A stretch of DNA of 64,000 bases from Amblyornis subalaris (GCA_018881555.1 JACAXG010000124.1:558001-622000), one strand, 5' to 3'; shown: positions 23,832 through 37,662, numbered from the stretch's first letter. A program made the numbers and translations. Notes: generated by a model not told the origin, from the sequence alone.

Positions 23832-26800
23832 CTGTGCAGCACAGAATGAGCAAATATTAATTTCTTCACACTTTGAGTGAATGATATTCATAACAGGGAA
23901 AATAAAACGTAACAAGAAATCGGCACTCCACACAACTTTTAAGTTTAGCTGNTCTCATTTCTTAGTCTTAAAACATGGAAAAGTACCAGTAACCATATGC
24001 TATCTTCATTACAGTGTTGAGCAAACACTACAGAGTACTAAGTATCCTGCTTTCCTGCTGGCTCTGTAAGATACAGTCTTCTGTCTGTTGAACATCTTCT
24101 TTTCCTTCATATTCTTTATGCACAGTCTTCTCATGGGATTTTGATTAATGATGGATGTTGAACAGAAATTTTCCTTAAGCTGCTCACATTGGTACCTGTT
24201 TTTTTCCCTCTTAGTTCAGGACCTGCTTATGTGGAAGAATGGTTCAAATTATTTATTCTGATGTATTTCACTCCGCACTTGAAAGGCATCTGAATCTTAA
24301 TCTGTCATGGTACTACTTAGTCACCTAGCAATTCCTGCCTAAAGTTTAGGGTCAGGTCTTGCATGTGCATGTTTGGGGGCAAGCAGTCATGAGCTTGCTC
24401 TGCTCCATCTCACAGCTGGTTTTGCACNACCTCTGGGTTGGAAGCTTTGCTGTGTTGCTGTGCTGGTAAGTTCTGTGGAAAGGCATAGCAAATATTCCTG
24501 AAGGGGAGTTGACCTGAAGNAAAACACCTACTAAGATAGTATGACAACCTGTGGCTTTCTGCACTCATACTACGAACATACCTAAGACTTTTAGGTTCCA
24601 TGAAACCCAGTTCTGGCTTGTGTTCCACAAAGTTTATTTTTGTTGGCATTTTATAGGAAACAGAATTACCTATTATGTTGCATAAAAATTTATTCAAATT
24701 ATAGTTAGTTAAATTAGCTGACTCAAATTATAAAATAAAGCAAATATCATTGCAAGGAAAGCTTCTGGGTAGACTGAAGAGATATATTTTATTGTTATTT
24801 ACCACCAAGAAGGGGGCAATTATTTCTGTATTTTTGTTTGTTTTTAAAATTCTTCCTGCAACTCAATCCACACAAATTTATATGCAGATATTGTAGTGGA
24901 GTATGGGCTTAGTGTATTCTGTATTGCCACAGCTGCCCAATAACCTTCTATCCCACTAAAAAAGCAATATCTCACTGGATAACATTGAGACATTAGGGTG
25001 TTCTTATTGCTTTGTTTGTAAAAACAAGATAATCAAGTTTTATAATATTCTTTTTATAGAACACTAACTGCAAAATGCTGAGATTCACTCTGTAATAAGC
25101 TGGAGGACAACATACATCTGATTATCATCAACATAAGGTAATGTTTCTTTTCAGAACATTCTCTGCATCTAAGTAAGCCNGGTTCATACTCTGACTTGCT
25201 TTCAGGATTCATCAGAAAATTCCTTTCCTGAATTTTATTAATCCATGTAAACTAAATGTCTCTGGACTAATAAGGCTTATCTGAATATAAAGACAGCAAG
25301 ATACAGAANAAAGGAAGTACTTCTAGCTGACACTGCAAGATAAGATTCTATGTGCTTTCTCTCTGTGAAGCAAATATGTTAAAACCTNCAGGGATAAAGC
25401 AAGTAACATTAAAGCAGTGTGAGAATTCACAACACTCATATCCCTATTCAAAAACGGCTTGTGCCCCACATAAGTTTGACTTTTGTTGTAATTTCATGAA
25501 AACCTAAATAACTTTACTAGTAATTAGAATTCAAGAATATAGAACTGGGTAGGACAAAGAAAACCAGAAAAAATTCAAGAACAATATCTAAATGACAATC
25601 TCATCGTGCTGGCAGAAAACCTGTAACACAGAAATCTTCTGAAACGTAAAAATACTATGTGATGAGACTTCGTACATGAGGCAAAAATATGATTAANAAC
25701 ATTAAACAAAAAGCCAATATAATGAAAATGTGTGATTTCTAGCATATCTTTCACTGTAATGCTGTACACCTCATTTGCTACAATGCAAATGCAGTTTATG
25801 ACTGTTCTAGAACACATTTTTTGCAATCACTTTATCTCATAGGCTATTTTCATAGCTAAAAAGCNTACTGTAAAATGAGCCACACAGTAAAAGTACAGTT
25901 AAAAAAATTCTCTTAGGAAAGAAAAATTCAAGTTAACTCTTGCAGCAACTGACCCCANCAATATTAAAAGTAGTCTCTGATGGTGTTTTTTCTGCTTTAA
26001 ATTATTGTAACCAATAAAAAATGAGTCCAACAAAAATATTGATATTACATCTGGTCACTAGTTCAAAATTCTAATTCAACAGTCAAAACCTTTTTATCTT
26101 TATCACTGTTTGAACNTGTATATTATCCTTACTGCATTTATACATTGACGTCATAAGCCAAACCCTTGTGAGGCAGCCCTTTGTATTTCAACAGGTCCAT
26201 TTTTAAAAATACAAACTCTTGATTTGCTAGCTCTAAATCGCCGGACTGTTTAGGAACATGACTAAAAGGAACACTCTGTCCTGGAGTAGTNGGAAGTTCT
26301 TTCTGAAGCTGCCAGTTACTAGGAAGCAAGCACTCAGCATCCAAACAATTTAGTTTTAAAGAGGTTTGTTGACCTCGGTTAGCTGGGGTTAGCATTTCTT
26401 ATCCTTATTACCACTATACAAGCTCAGTAATCACCAGACTTCCTTTCAACATAAACGTGTCCAGACTAGTAGCAAAACTTCAAATTGCAATGACTACCCA
26501 TACTTGAATTGAATGCAGTCAGGAAGAGAGGCTGTACTGACAGCTGGTCTGGTGCAAACCTGCACAAAAAAGGCAAACAACATTTACATTCCTATTTAGA
26601 ATGCGCTAAGCCAGCGTTTGTTCCTGGAGCAAACATACAGGCTGTCCAAGACAAGATGGGTGAGCTTGTAAGATGAAAATCCCCATTCTGTGGCTGGCTA
26701 GCAGCATGATAAGTTACAAAGAACCTCTTAGGATCATAACTCTTTGCAAATTCTGGCAGTGAGCTGCTGGGCTTTTACTCACCTTATCTGAGGAGCACAA

Positions 26801-27508
26801 CCAAAACGAGACCCCTCATCTATGAACATTTTAAGGCCTACCAATCAAATGACTTACTGTGAGGTAAGGATATGATTTCAGGTCATTTACAAGTCTTCCA
26901 GAATTGCCATTCCCATAATCTGGGCGAATGACACAGTGGATGGAGGAAGNAGGGTGGTCACTTCCTCCTTGCCTGACCCCGAGGTGAGGCTAGGCACAAT
27001 CTGAGCATGTCACCATATTAAGCCCCACAAGNGGGAATGGTTTTGAATAGCTACCCAATCTTGACAAAGTCTAGCTGTAAGGCAGGCTCTAAGCAGTTTG
27101 ACTTTGATATGATTTTACTGCATGTGTGTATACTGCCACAGAACTTACATGTCAAAGGAGTTTCAGAGCCTACCAGGTTAGGTGGCCTTTTGTGAATGTT
27201 TTATAGCATCATTTAAGCACTCATTTAATTTTCATCATCATGAGACAGTTAAGTCTCACAGTGAAACTAATCTACAAAGAATTTAGAACAAATAAGATTT
27301 AGATTTGAATCATCTTGATTTCTGCCTCCTGTTACTATTTATGTTATCTTCTACAGAAAACTCCTTTAAATGCCAGTTTCTCAAATGGCATCAAATATCT
27401 TTATCACAATAAGAAGAATCAGTTTTGGCACATCTTTGTGGTAGGTCACTTTTGCTTGGATTCAATCTGAACATCTCATGTAAATGCATGCGGCAAGGAA
27501 AAAATGAA

Positions 27509-27690
27509 ACAGAATCATAGAATCATTTAGATAGGAAATGACCTCAAAGCTGTTAGCCCAGCACTGCCAAGTCCACCACTAAACCAGGTCCCTAAATGCC
27601 AGATCTACATGGCTTTTAAATACCTCCAGGGACGGTGACTCAACCACTTCCCTGGGCAGCCTGTTCCAGTGCTTGACAACATGTTTCTAC
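27509..27690 (-). mobile_element. CR1 LINE 3' fragment
   Basis: Reading the plus strand, the fragment starts with the CR1 3'-terminal repeat (AGAATCATAGAATCAT), then the diagnostic AGGAAATGACCTCAAAGC. It continues through the CAGCACTGCCAAGTCCACCA and TGGGCAGCCTGTTCCAGTGC blocks typical of avian CR1. The element is therefore in minus orientation, severely 5'-truncated to about 180 bases, and non-coding. It lies in the same sense as the host gene. Confidence 0.9.
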
Positions 27691-28317
27691 AGCTGAAAAT
27701 GGCGTGGCTTAGCTTGATTGACAAATTCNTTGCAAGGCTACAGATGTCCAGATTAGTTATTCTTGACAGGGAAAAAAAAAAGGCAAAAAAATAAAATAAA
27801 AGCAATTAAATGAAGATCAATTAAATATTAATTAGTTACATGAATTGACACACAATATAAGGAAGTCATAGGGACATTTGAGATGGACATCTGAGGAGCT
27901 TGTCAGGACCTATCCAAGAAGGCCAATGACAACTTGTTCTCTCTTTTGTCATTTTCAGTGAAAAACTTCTCTATGAGAATAAGTAAGGCCCAATGATATT
28001 TCAGTAGATGCATATTTCTATATGTAAGGTTGTGACAGCTGTCACCAAGAAACTGTGAGATGAATACAACAGTGACAGCAACCACACTATGACTGAGTCA
28101 TCAGCTGTCATCAGTTGCTCATTTACGCATTCTTCATTTAATTTTAATCACTGTTACAATTTTACTCTCTGCTAAACTCTTTACCACTGGGCTTACATTT
28201 AGACAAGTTTTATTTAAGGTTATATGAACTCATACATTTAAGACTGTGATTCTGCTTTGTATTTTCACTCCACAATAGTCTACAAGACAGCAAGTTACAA
28301 TATCACTGATACATGGA

Positions 28318-28715
28318 TGTCAGGGTTTAACCTCAGGTATTCAGCCATCCCCAGTAAAGCTGGCTCCATCATGGGAAATGGTGACTTGAGAGGACAAACA
28401 CCATCACTCCAAACATCCCCCTTCCTACATCTTCCTCAGGTTTATATACTGAGCCTGATGTCATATGATATGGATTATCCTTTTGGTCAGTGGGGATCAT
28501 CTGTCCTGGCTGTGTCCCTTCCCAACTCCTTGTGCATCCCCAGCCTGTGTGCTGGCAGGGTGGGGTAAGGTGGCAGGCTTGACCCTGTGCAAGCCCTGCT
28601 CAGCAATAAGGAAAACATCTCTACATTGATAACAGTTTCCAGCACTAATCCAAAACACAGCCCGGTACTAGCTACTCTCAAGAAAATTAACTCTATCCCA
28701 GCCAAAGCCAGCACA
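28318..28715 (-). mobile_element. ERVL-type solo LTR, internally deleted, minus orientation
   Basis: On the minus strand it begins TGTGCTGGCTTTGGCTGGGA and ends GGTTAAACCCTGACA, the usual TG...CA ends of a common avian LTR. A TATATAAA promoter box survives at 28441-28448, with a TGACATCA (CRE/AP-1-like) element just upstream at 28456-28463. The 5-base flanks, ATGGA at 28313-28317 and CTGGA at 28716-28720, match at 4 of 5 positions, fitting an aged 5-bp target duplication. At about 400 bases it is shorter than I expect. The segment that should lie between the promoter-proximal half and the final 15 bases is missing, and no AATAAA or ATTAAA remains on its sense strand. No retroviral genes are present. 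Confidence 0.8.
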
Positions 28716-31237
28716 CTGGACTTAACAGAAGAGTTTAAATCAACTTGGAGAAAGAGAGACATAAATGAGGACTTCTGCACTTCAAAAAAAGAAAATTTTT
28801 CATGGGCCATTTTTTCCAGTGAGTAGGAAGATACATCTCTGTGATCAAATGACCGTCCCTTCTTTTTAAGTGTGCAAGATCACCTNTCATTTTCAAGAGA
28901 TGTGACATTACTCAAATAAACACAGTGAGAAGAAAGCAGACACTGGCAATGAGAATGGAAAAGCAGGGTGAGGCAGGGACATGTCAAAGGACAGGTCCAT
29001 AAATATTAGCTCTAAGCCAGGTTTAACCAGATTAGTTCCTTATATTAGAGGAGTAGTTCCTCACCTCGTAACTGTGGCTGGTGTCCTGGCTTGAGAGGAC
29101 AGCACTTATAAGAGAGGTCCCGAGCTGTGCTGTGAGCCAGCACANCTCCATCCTCTAGGTGCATCTTTTCCAATTAACGTTTTAGATGCTGCAGTTAAAC
29201 TAATATAACAGTGTAATTCCTGGTCTTAGTTTCTCCGGATGTTCTAAAGATTTTAATCAGGTGTTACTAAAGGAGCACAATGGTTCTATTGTTTNTTTCA
29301 CTTCACCTGCATAACCTGCTTTTTCTGTTTTTGTGTCTGTCTCACTTGCATGAAACTGACCCTGATCTCAATCAACAGACTTTACTTTTGTCAATATTAA
29401 ACTACTACTGGAACATTTGAATCCTGTAATGAGTTCCTGTTGTCCTGCTTTTAATCTGAGCATTTTCCAGGAAGCTGGATGTCACCAGCTGATGTAGTCT
29501 TATTTGTCACGTTAGTCACTTCTCTCATCAGCCAGGACATCAAAAATCACTTTCAATTACACCAATCAAATATGAATCACCACAGCATGTGTGAGGCCCG
29601 ACTATATTTCAGTTGTGAAATATAAGAGGGGATATTACTGTTTACTTGCTAAGAATAACACAACAGTCTCAGCAACAACTGACATACTAATCTCTTTCTT
29701 CCTGGTAAAATTCCAGTAGGATTATTTTCACTTCACCTACATCATCTTCCTAATTTAATTTTTTCTATTTTTGTTTTGTGAAGCACAGTGTTGTTGCCAC
29801 TTCAAAACGGGTGTCCTGTTTACCTCTGGAAGCAGCCGTACTTAAATTGGCTNGAAATAATACAATATACAGTTTGTTTTACACAAAATGTATTTAAAAA
29901 GTGCATTGGNATCCATCCAGCCAAGACAACTATACTTTATGTTCGTCTGTAATATGGGTAGCATAATGTTACAATGAATCATCACACGGAAGAGAGCAAA
30001 GTATGACTGGAGGAGCTCATCCAACAAGTACGGATTAATTTGCCGGAAGCAGCAGGGTACAAAACTCCAGAGCACTCACAAGGAGGAAAATGGTACCCNC
30101 AGTTTTGCGCAAAGATCCTTCCATCAGTGTCAGAACACAACCGTTTATCATTTCTGTGTATTTCTACAGTGGAAAAGCAATAAAACATCTCCTGGACACT
30201 AATTACAGTCTTGTGATGTTCAGGTCTCAATACTTAACCTGCCCATATCAGTTAAGTCTCAATGGGGGGTTTCATACCTTTCCCCTCTCCCCTAACTCCC
30301 TTTTAACTCAAGCAGTGCTACTGTTTGTGAATATTTCCTCCTCTTGGCTATCTTATTTTGGTCCTTTACATCTAACTGTGTTTAAAACTTAACTGGGTTT
30401 CATTTCAGCAATGTTTCTTTAAAAAAACCCCAAAAAACAACAAAACACAACCAAATAAAGAGATGTCTGCAGGCATAAAAGAAATGCATCTGCACAGAAG
30501 ACAGTATTCTAACTAGGTGATAAAGCTGGTATTGTATATAAATAAATCATCTAAAAGTTAGCACAGCTGGCAGAGAAGTAGGAAACTATTCTCAGCCAGC
30601 AGTCTGCAAATACCTAGAACTGAAATTCCACAGATATCATCTGAAAACAGACAGGATTTCATTCTCTCTATAAAAGTTTGCATCTCCACCAGACATACAA
30701 AAAAAATAATTTAAGATCTATGCANTGGAAAATCTACACCTCTGGCTCACATGAGGCCAGCCTGCAGGGTTTGGGGGCAGGGAAGATTCTGGTCCTGGTG
30801 ATGATGCTGCCTGCCCCCAGCTCTGTTGCTGTGNGGGAACTGTGGAAAACAGAGTGACGCTGTAAGAACATCTCCGTAAATTTGCTGGCTGCTGCCATGC
30901 TTGCTTTACAGACCCATACAGACCATAGCCCATCCCTGCAGCTAAGCCTGGAAGAGTTCAGAGGTTTGATTCCAAACAGATTTCTTTGGCCTTGTAACTT
31001 GGGTTCCACTGCTAGCCTATAGAGTAAATCCTGACAACTAGATACCACCACTTTGATGTAGTTATTGTCCAAAAATATCTAGTTCTCCAGCTTCTTTGTG
31101 CTCCTTTTGGATAGATAAGCTGTCTACCCCATTGCATTCATTAACTTAAAAGCAAAACTTCTATTCAGGTTGGAGAAAATATATTAAAAAAATTGCACTA
31201 CAAAATTACTTTGNCTTTATTGTATTCCAGGATTAGA

Positions 31238-32371
31238 AAATCACAGAATCACAGGATGGGTAAGGTTGGAAGAGACCACAGTGGGTCATCTGATCCAACC
31301 TCCCTCAAGCAGGGTCATCCCCGAGCACATGGCGCAGGAATTGTGTCCAGGTGGTTCTTGAATATCTCCAGTGAGGAAGAATCCACAATCTCTCTGGACC
31401 ACCTGTTCCAGCTCAGTCACCTGCACAGTAAAGAAGTTCTTTCTNATATTCAGGTGGAACTTCCTGTGCATCAGTTTCTGGCCATTGCCTCTTGTCCTAT
31501 TGCTCAGCACCACCGAGCAGAGCCTGGATCCATCCTCTTGACACCCTCCCTTCAGATACTGATAGACATTGTTGAGGTCCCCTCTCGGTCATCTCAAGGC
31601 TGAACAGGCCCAGCTCCCTTCACCTTTCCTCATAAGAGAGATGCTCCAGTCCCTTCATCATCTTTGTCACTCTTTGCTGCACCCGCTCCAGGGGCTCCAT
31701 GTCTCTCTTGTCCTGTGGAGCCCAGAACTGGATATAACATTCCAGAGAAGGCCTCACCAGGTGTGAGTAGAGGGGCAGGATCACCTCCCTTGACCTGCTG
31801 GAATGTTTGTCCTAATGCACCCCAGGACATCATTAGCCTTTTGGCCACAAGGTCACACTGCTGGCTCAGGGACAGCTTGTTGTCCACTGGTACCCCCAGG
31901 TCCTTCTCNGCAGAGCNGCTTCCCAGCAGGTCAGCTCCCAGCCTGTGCTGGAGCAGGGGGTTATTCCTCCCCAGGTGCAGGACCCCGCATTTGCTTTTGT
32001 TGAACTTCTGATGGTTCCTCTCTGCCCATGTCTCCAATCTGTCGAGGTCCCTCTGAAGGGCTGCTCAGCTCTCTGGGGCATCAGCCACTCCTCCCAGCTT
32101 TGTGTCACCAGCACCCATCTGCCCCTTCATTCAAGTAACTTAGAANGAATGAATAAGTTAAACAATACCAAGCCCAGGATTGAACCCTGGGCAACACCAC
32201 TAGTGACAGGCCTCCAACTAGACCCTGTGCCACTGATTACAACTCTCTGGGATCTGNCATTCAACCAGCCTTCCACCCACCTCACTGTCCCCACTCATCT
32301 AACCCACACTTCTTNAGTTTGCCTATGAGGATATTGTGAGAGACAGTGTCGAAAGTCTTGTTGAGGATAGT
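31238..32371 (-). mobile_element. CR1 LINE, 5'-truncated, with decayed reverse-transcriptase tail
   Basis: An approximately 1.13-kb CR1 in minus orientation. On the plus strand it opens with AATCACAGAATCACAGGATG and GGTTGGAAGAGACCACAG, the reversed 3' end. It runs back through the 3' UTR into the C-terminal part of ORF2. Minus-strand translation at 31630-32037 shows CR1 ORF2 signatures such as LHLGRNNPL and EKDLGVPVDNKLSLSQQC, followed by frame breaks; other parts lie in different frames. It is a dead copy. At the 5' side it stops around GTGTCGAAAGTCTTG. It lies in the same orientation as GALNTL6. Confidence 0.93.
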
Positions 32372-34524
32372 TATTGAAATATTTTCTTTGGTAAGAGCTC
32401 TGTTTGAGATCTTGGTTTAATTAATTTTAATGATGAATTTATAAATCTCTTAATGAAAAAAGTTACAATGGAAACATAGAAGCTATATTGTGTAATAATC
32501 ATAGTTACTATATATTATAGCTGTGCTGTTCCAAGAAGGTGATTCTTGCNTGATTCCTAAATAATTTGCCTGTCCTAAGTTGACATTGCAGCTTCTTACT
32601 GTGATTGCTGAATCATAACTCATTTTTTGCTACAGCTTTTTGTGCTACAGAGGCGATTGCAAAAGTGTCAGCAGTGTTCCCTGAACAGCAGGCCACATCT
32701 ATCCATTTGTACTCCAGTCATGAGAAAACTTAGCCATTACCTACTGATTCTCCTGGTTCTTTAATCTGCCTGGAAATGGAATATAAAATGTCCATGGACT
32801 CCTTTAAGAAACTCCCAAATATTGTTTGCAGCTGGAAAAAAATAGACCAAAACAGTCATAATATTAAAGGAAGCTCTGANAAAAATGCAAATGTGGTCAG
32901 AGCATCAGATGGCATAGTTACAAAAATTTTCTTTGAAGATCCCTTTTGAAGCCACACAAAAAGGCTGAGCCAATGGTTCAGGTGGAAATCTGAACCCGCT
33001 TTTACCAGTTGAATTCCTGAACACAAACTTGTTCAAGTTCCAATTCAGCGACNCTGTGTAATGAGAGAAATGTCATTGTGCTTGTGCCTGATGGATCAGA
33101 GGATCACCGTGCCCTGGGATCCCACATCCTGGCATGCAGGGAGGAATTCGGCTTAAGGTTAGGATTCACCATGCTGCTGGGTTAGCATCCAGTTTGAACT
33201 TCTGNGGGATCCAGAAAGGCCTAATGAGCTAATGTTCTGCAGTTAATGCTAAAATGCTGTGCAAAATAGCTGCAAGAGAAAGAAATTCTGTAGACATATT
33301 TTGAAACTGAGTTCATCTCTGCATATCCTATGGAACAGTGAGATTTTATTGATATAGTTCTTATGGCTTTAACAGAATCACAAATAGAAAAAAAACCACA
33401 AAAAGCAAATAGGAAACTAAAGAAAATAAATAAGAAATTGAGATACACCTAGAAGAAAATGATAAGAATATTCTGAAGTATAATTTCATAGGTAACTGGC
33501 TACAACTAAATGGCTTAGCTAGAATTGTTAAAAAGGAAGCAACAGTCAGAAACACAAAAAGCAAGTAAAATAATCCAGTAAAACAATTCAGAAGTTTTTA
33601 GGACCGAGGAGTTTGCTTTCTAAACATGCCTTACCTAAAACAAACAGGCAAAATTAGTTACTAGTCNCTGCAGTTTTGTGCAGAGATTGACACGTTTGGA
33701 ATGACTGAATAATTACATGGTGCTTCCAGGTTATAAAGTTGAATTGGTGTTGACATCTGTGTGCCCATTAATATTTTTTTTATGTGCAATTGCCTGTAAA
33801 TTGAACACTGACNGCTTTTGGCAAGCAGCAACATCTTAAGACATCTTCAGACAAAAATATTCAGCTTTTTAATCTGCATTTGATTGTCAGAATCTGTTTA
33901 TAAATCTACTATGCATGTTTACATCTTGCTTTAATTTTGCTGTACAGCACCAAACATCTTTACAGTGTTTCACATATGTGCGCTTTTCAATTTTTGGGGG
34001 ATGTGACAGCAACAATATGCATGAGCTTTCCAGATCTTGAGTGACAGATAAGAAGAACATAGAAAATTGCTGCAATGATCCATACTATTGTGTGTGGTAC
34101 ACTAATGGTTATTTAGTGATGGAGAGGTGGAACAAAGTTTTTGACAGATCTCTCATTTCATAAAGCATATGTGATCCTCATGCTGGGTCACAGCTCTCTA
34201 AAAAGATATCTAGATTGGTCAGGTGTTACATAACTGGCTGAAACTGTGTGCTGAAACTTGCTGCTAAAAGATAAAGAGAGGTGAAATCCCAAGGGAAGGT
34301 AAAATGCTCACTTTAAGGATGATTTGTTAAGGGCAAACATAAGCTGAAACAGCTTGAAAGGAAACCNGTGGCATGATTTGGACTATGTCTGAATTTGTCT
34401 AGAAGCTCTGTTCTCTTCCTAATTCCAGTATCCATATCCCTTGTGCTGGTGCTGTGGGATAGGATGGGAAAATTTGTCAATCTTTTATGCAGTATCTGCA
34501 CAAAGGGAAATTCCCCCTTGATTA

Positions 34525-34564
34525 TTGCAATCATTTATACAATCTTGCAATCATTTATACAATC
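34525..34564. repeat. Perfect 20-base tandem duplication
   Basis: TTGCAATCATTTATACAATC occurs twice in direct, gap-free tandem with no mismatch. Identity over 20 bases suggests a recent duplication in otherwise unique intron sequence. Confidence 0.95.
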
Positions 34565-35460
34565 ACAGCAGGGCTTTCTAGGGTTCATTTCTTTGTGAAC
34601 TGCATCTCTGGCATGCTCCTTTAAAAAGCAGAAGGTTGAAAAGAATTTAGTAAAATCCTTTGTGGAAACTACTTAGTAGTGAAAAGTATTGCTTTTGCCA
34701 GTGGGGTTAATACTTCCAGATATTCTTGAGTCTGTTATTCACTATATATTTGAACTAGAAGGAAGTTTTAGATAAAAAACTCATAAGGCATAGACTGTAA
34801 TCTTTGGATGATATCATGTCGAGGATAACGCAAAGACAGCTGAAATATCCAGGCCANTCCTGTGCATCCTTCCTTAGTATTATATTGGCTAACATCTCCA
34901 CTTAGGGCATTTTATTTGGAAGACAAGAAGTCTTTATGAAAGGGAGTGACATACTGAAGATTAATCTGTCCTTGATTTTCTTTTTCTGGCTAGGATGAGA
35001 GAAAGAGAATATTTTTAGGCTTAAAATTATGAAGGGTCAAGGACAAAACTCTTCCTTGGCAACTTATTGAGATAGCNCCAAACACCAAAACATACAGATG
35101 CTCTTGTACTCTTGGTAGCCTTGATGCAATGTAAAGAATACTGTACTGGAAAGAAGCTGTGGATCTGAGAATTCAAAGTTTCTTTTAGTGATAAATATAT
35201 GCCACAAATGTACCTAACATCACGTTTTGGACTGCCACAACACAGAAAAAACTAGCCATTATTTGAATACAAGGATAAGACCCACCACCAGATCTTTTCC
35301 CACAAGATACAGGGCAATCAGTCTGTGCATGGGCAGAAATATCATTTCTATAACTGGAAATGTTTTTCAGTAATATTTCATGAGTGATTTATTGAAATCA
35401 AGCTAAAATAAATAGTACAGGGAGGCTGCAGGCTGTGGCTACCTGATGGTTCTAGGCACT

Positions 35461-36334
35461 TGTCAGAGACTGAAATAGTTCATGCCTTAAACATTGATAT
35501 AAAGTTTTGCTCATTATAACAAAAACCGTACAAAGAAGCTACAACCAAGATACCTCCCTGAAGATGCCTGACTGGAACCTTGGCCTGTAAGTCAAACTGC
35601 TGAGATTAGATAAAGGGAAAACCCATTGTTAATCACCTCAGGTCCTGGGAGAAACAAACAAAGCTGAAGGAGACGAATGCATCCATAAGAGAGCCAAACA
35701 CAGCAGANCTTCTTCCCTGGTTGAGTTCAGGGTGGGGAGAGAGCACAGCCCACAGAAGCCAGGTTTACTACACAAACCAGCCCAGCTGTGAAACCCCCAA
35801 CCCCACAGGCCATGTCCACGGGACATTCACGTGAGAGGCATCTGAGGCGGTGTCGTAACCCATCAAAGGTCCCTTGAAGTGCCCCCCAGAGTCATTCCTG
35901 AGGCCTTGCACCACAGGACGGCACATGAAGCAAAGTGATGCAACAGATCCAAAGTCTGCTGCAAAAGACAATGGCAAACTTGCCCTCCCCACGGGGTGGT
36001 GCCTGGATTTTACTACTTAACCTGACCGTATATTAACCCANGGAATTCTACGTTTCGCGGGGGACCTTCACCACCAAGAAGACCAGAAGAAGAGGATCAA
36101 TGGAACGCCATCGGGGTCTATGGAGTGGTGATACATTCTACTTAATCCGTCTCTGTCACTCTCTTTCTGTCCCCACACTCCCCGCCCCTTTTTCCTGTTT
36201 CTTTCTCCTCTTTTTCTCTCTCTCACATTTACTATCAAATAAAACCCATACTATTGACACTGGCATATGGTCTCGTTTGCACCTTAATTCGGGCAGAAAA
36301 ATTTATAAATTNTTTTAATAACCNGACCTTAACA
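35461..36334 (+). mobile_element. Solo LTR with perfect 5-bp target duplication (passerine ERVL-like)
   Basis: The element begins TGTCAGAGACTG and ends GACCTTAACA, and is flanked on both sides by GCACT (35456-35460 and 36335-36339). The 874-base length, TG...CA ends and 5-bp duplication identify an ERVL-type solo LTR. An AATAAA poly(A) signal lies at 36238-36243 after a pyrimidine-rich tract (about 36145-36230), followed by a downstream GT-rich stretch. No primer-binding site or internal genes follow, so only the LTR remains after recombination. The closing TTAATTCGGG region resembles TguLTR5-type songbird LTRs from memory; that family name is tentative. It is antisense to the host gene. Confidence 0.88.
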
Positions 36335-37662
36335 GCACTCACAGTGCCACCATGAAAGCCAGTTAAGTGGTGAACTGTGCAAGATGACAGTAGTNCAAAT
36401 AGAAATTACTGCATTTTGCTCCCACAAGTGGTGCACGAGACAGCATTTTCTCTAATGAGATACTACGTGCTGCAGCAGAAAAACAGACTGAGGTTTGAAT
36501 TTCTTATTTCNAGTTGTGGGTGACTCTTGCAGGGGATATCATAAACAAAGCAGTTTAATTCAGGCAGTCCAAGCATCTGGATGGGGCAGCTCTGACAGGA
36601 CACAGACCTATACTGGGGAAAGATATTAATCCCACAATTTAGTCAATACAGTTTTTGTCCCCCCCACTAATCCCATTACTGAATTNTGTGTCACACTGTC
36701 TGCAGTGATGCTCTTTTAAGGCAAATCCTTCTTTCTGTCTAGCCAGCTGCCAGGCAGGCAGCACAGGCGACCTCTTCTTTCTGCTGCAGTTAGTATGGCA
36801 AGGCTTGTCCTGTGGTGCTGAAACCAAGGGTATCTCCCCCTTAAAGCAAGAAATTAATTCTTTTATTTATACCACATTCTCATTATTAAGAAAAAAACTA
36901 TGATTCATAAAATATTACCCTATGGCAATATGCAGACTTTAATATTAATGCCATTTTATTAAAAAAAAAAATCCTCTAAACCAGAAAAGATTAAACTCAA
37001 GCATGAATAAATACTAGTATCTTCCTTGAAGCTACATCTGTGCCCTTCATCTCCCATCTTTTGACATCCTGTGAACATCTCCAGAAAGTTACAGAACATT
37101 TTCTCTTGAGCAAAAAGCCCCTCATGGATATGGATGTGCTCAGTAGTCTTTGAGAAATGTCTAGAGGTCTTGTAATTTCTCACTCTCACAGCTCCAAGCT
37201 GGCTGTGTTCCACAACTAGGTTTTACACAATAATCAGACAGTTTCTCAAATCATTGTTACTCAGTCCTTTTGCCTCAGAAAACATCCCTTCCGTGAGATT
37301 CTGNCTGTTCTGCTGACTGATAAGAAAATGTGCATTCAAATTGGTCCTGCTTATAAAAACTATGACTGACAACAGTGTGCAATTTGAGAACCACAAGCCT
37401 TAGGTTATTCCTAGGTTCTTTTGAATCAGCATGAAACGTGCTTCTGTGCCAAGACGTCCAACCCTGTAATTTTAAGCTTTCATTTTATTCTTGGCAATCT
37501 TATCTCTGAAAGGCAGAATAACTGCAGTAATTGCACATCTCATTTCAGAAAAATAAAGAAACATTCATTTTCCATTTTAATGGTTTACTGGAAACTGGTT
37601 CACAAGGAATGAAGAGACTGATAATGAATGAAAATGAAAAACAGCAAGACCCAATTACTCAC

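Larger units (their letters stand above)
23832..37662 (-). other. GALNTL6 intron, 13.8 kb, rich in retroelements
   Basis: This is the largest complete intron in view, with a GTGAGT donor and GCACAG acceptor on the minus strand. It contains a minus-strand LTR (28318-28715), two CR1 fragments (27509-27690 and 31238-32371), a plus-strand solo LTR (35461-36334) and a perfect 20-base tandem duplication (34525-34564). The remainder is AT-rich with no recognised features. Confidence 0.8.

Noticed and set aside
29040..29160. Possible LTR or other repeat fragment with a CTTATAAG-like box
   Set aside because: No TG...CA ends, flanking duplication or recognisable family match could be found.
31193..32328. 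Several 65-136 codon open frames on both strands
   Set aside because: All lie in a decayed CR1 copy. The minus-strand frame at 31630-32037 is the ORF2 remnant and the others are shadows.
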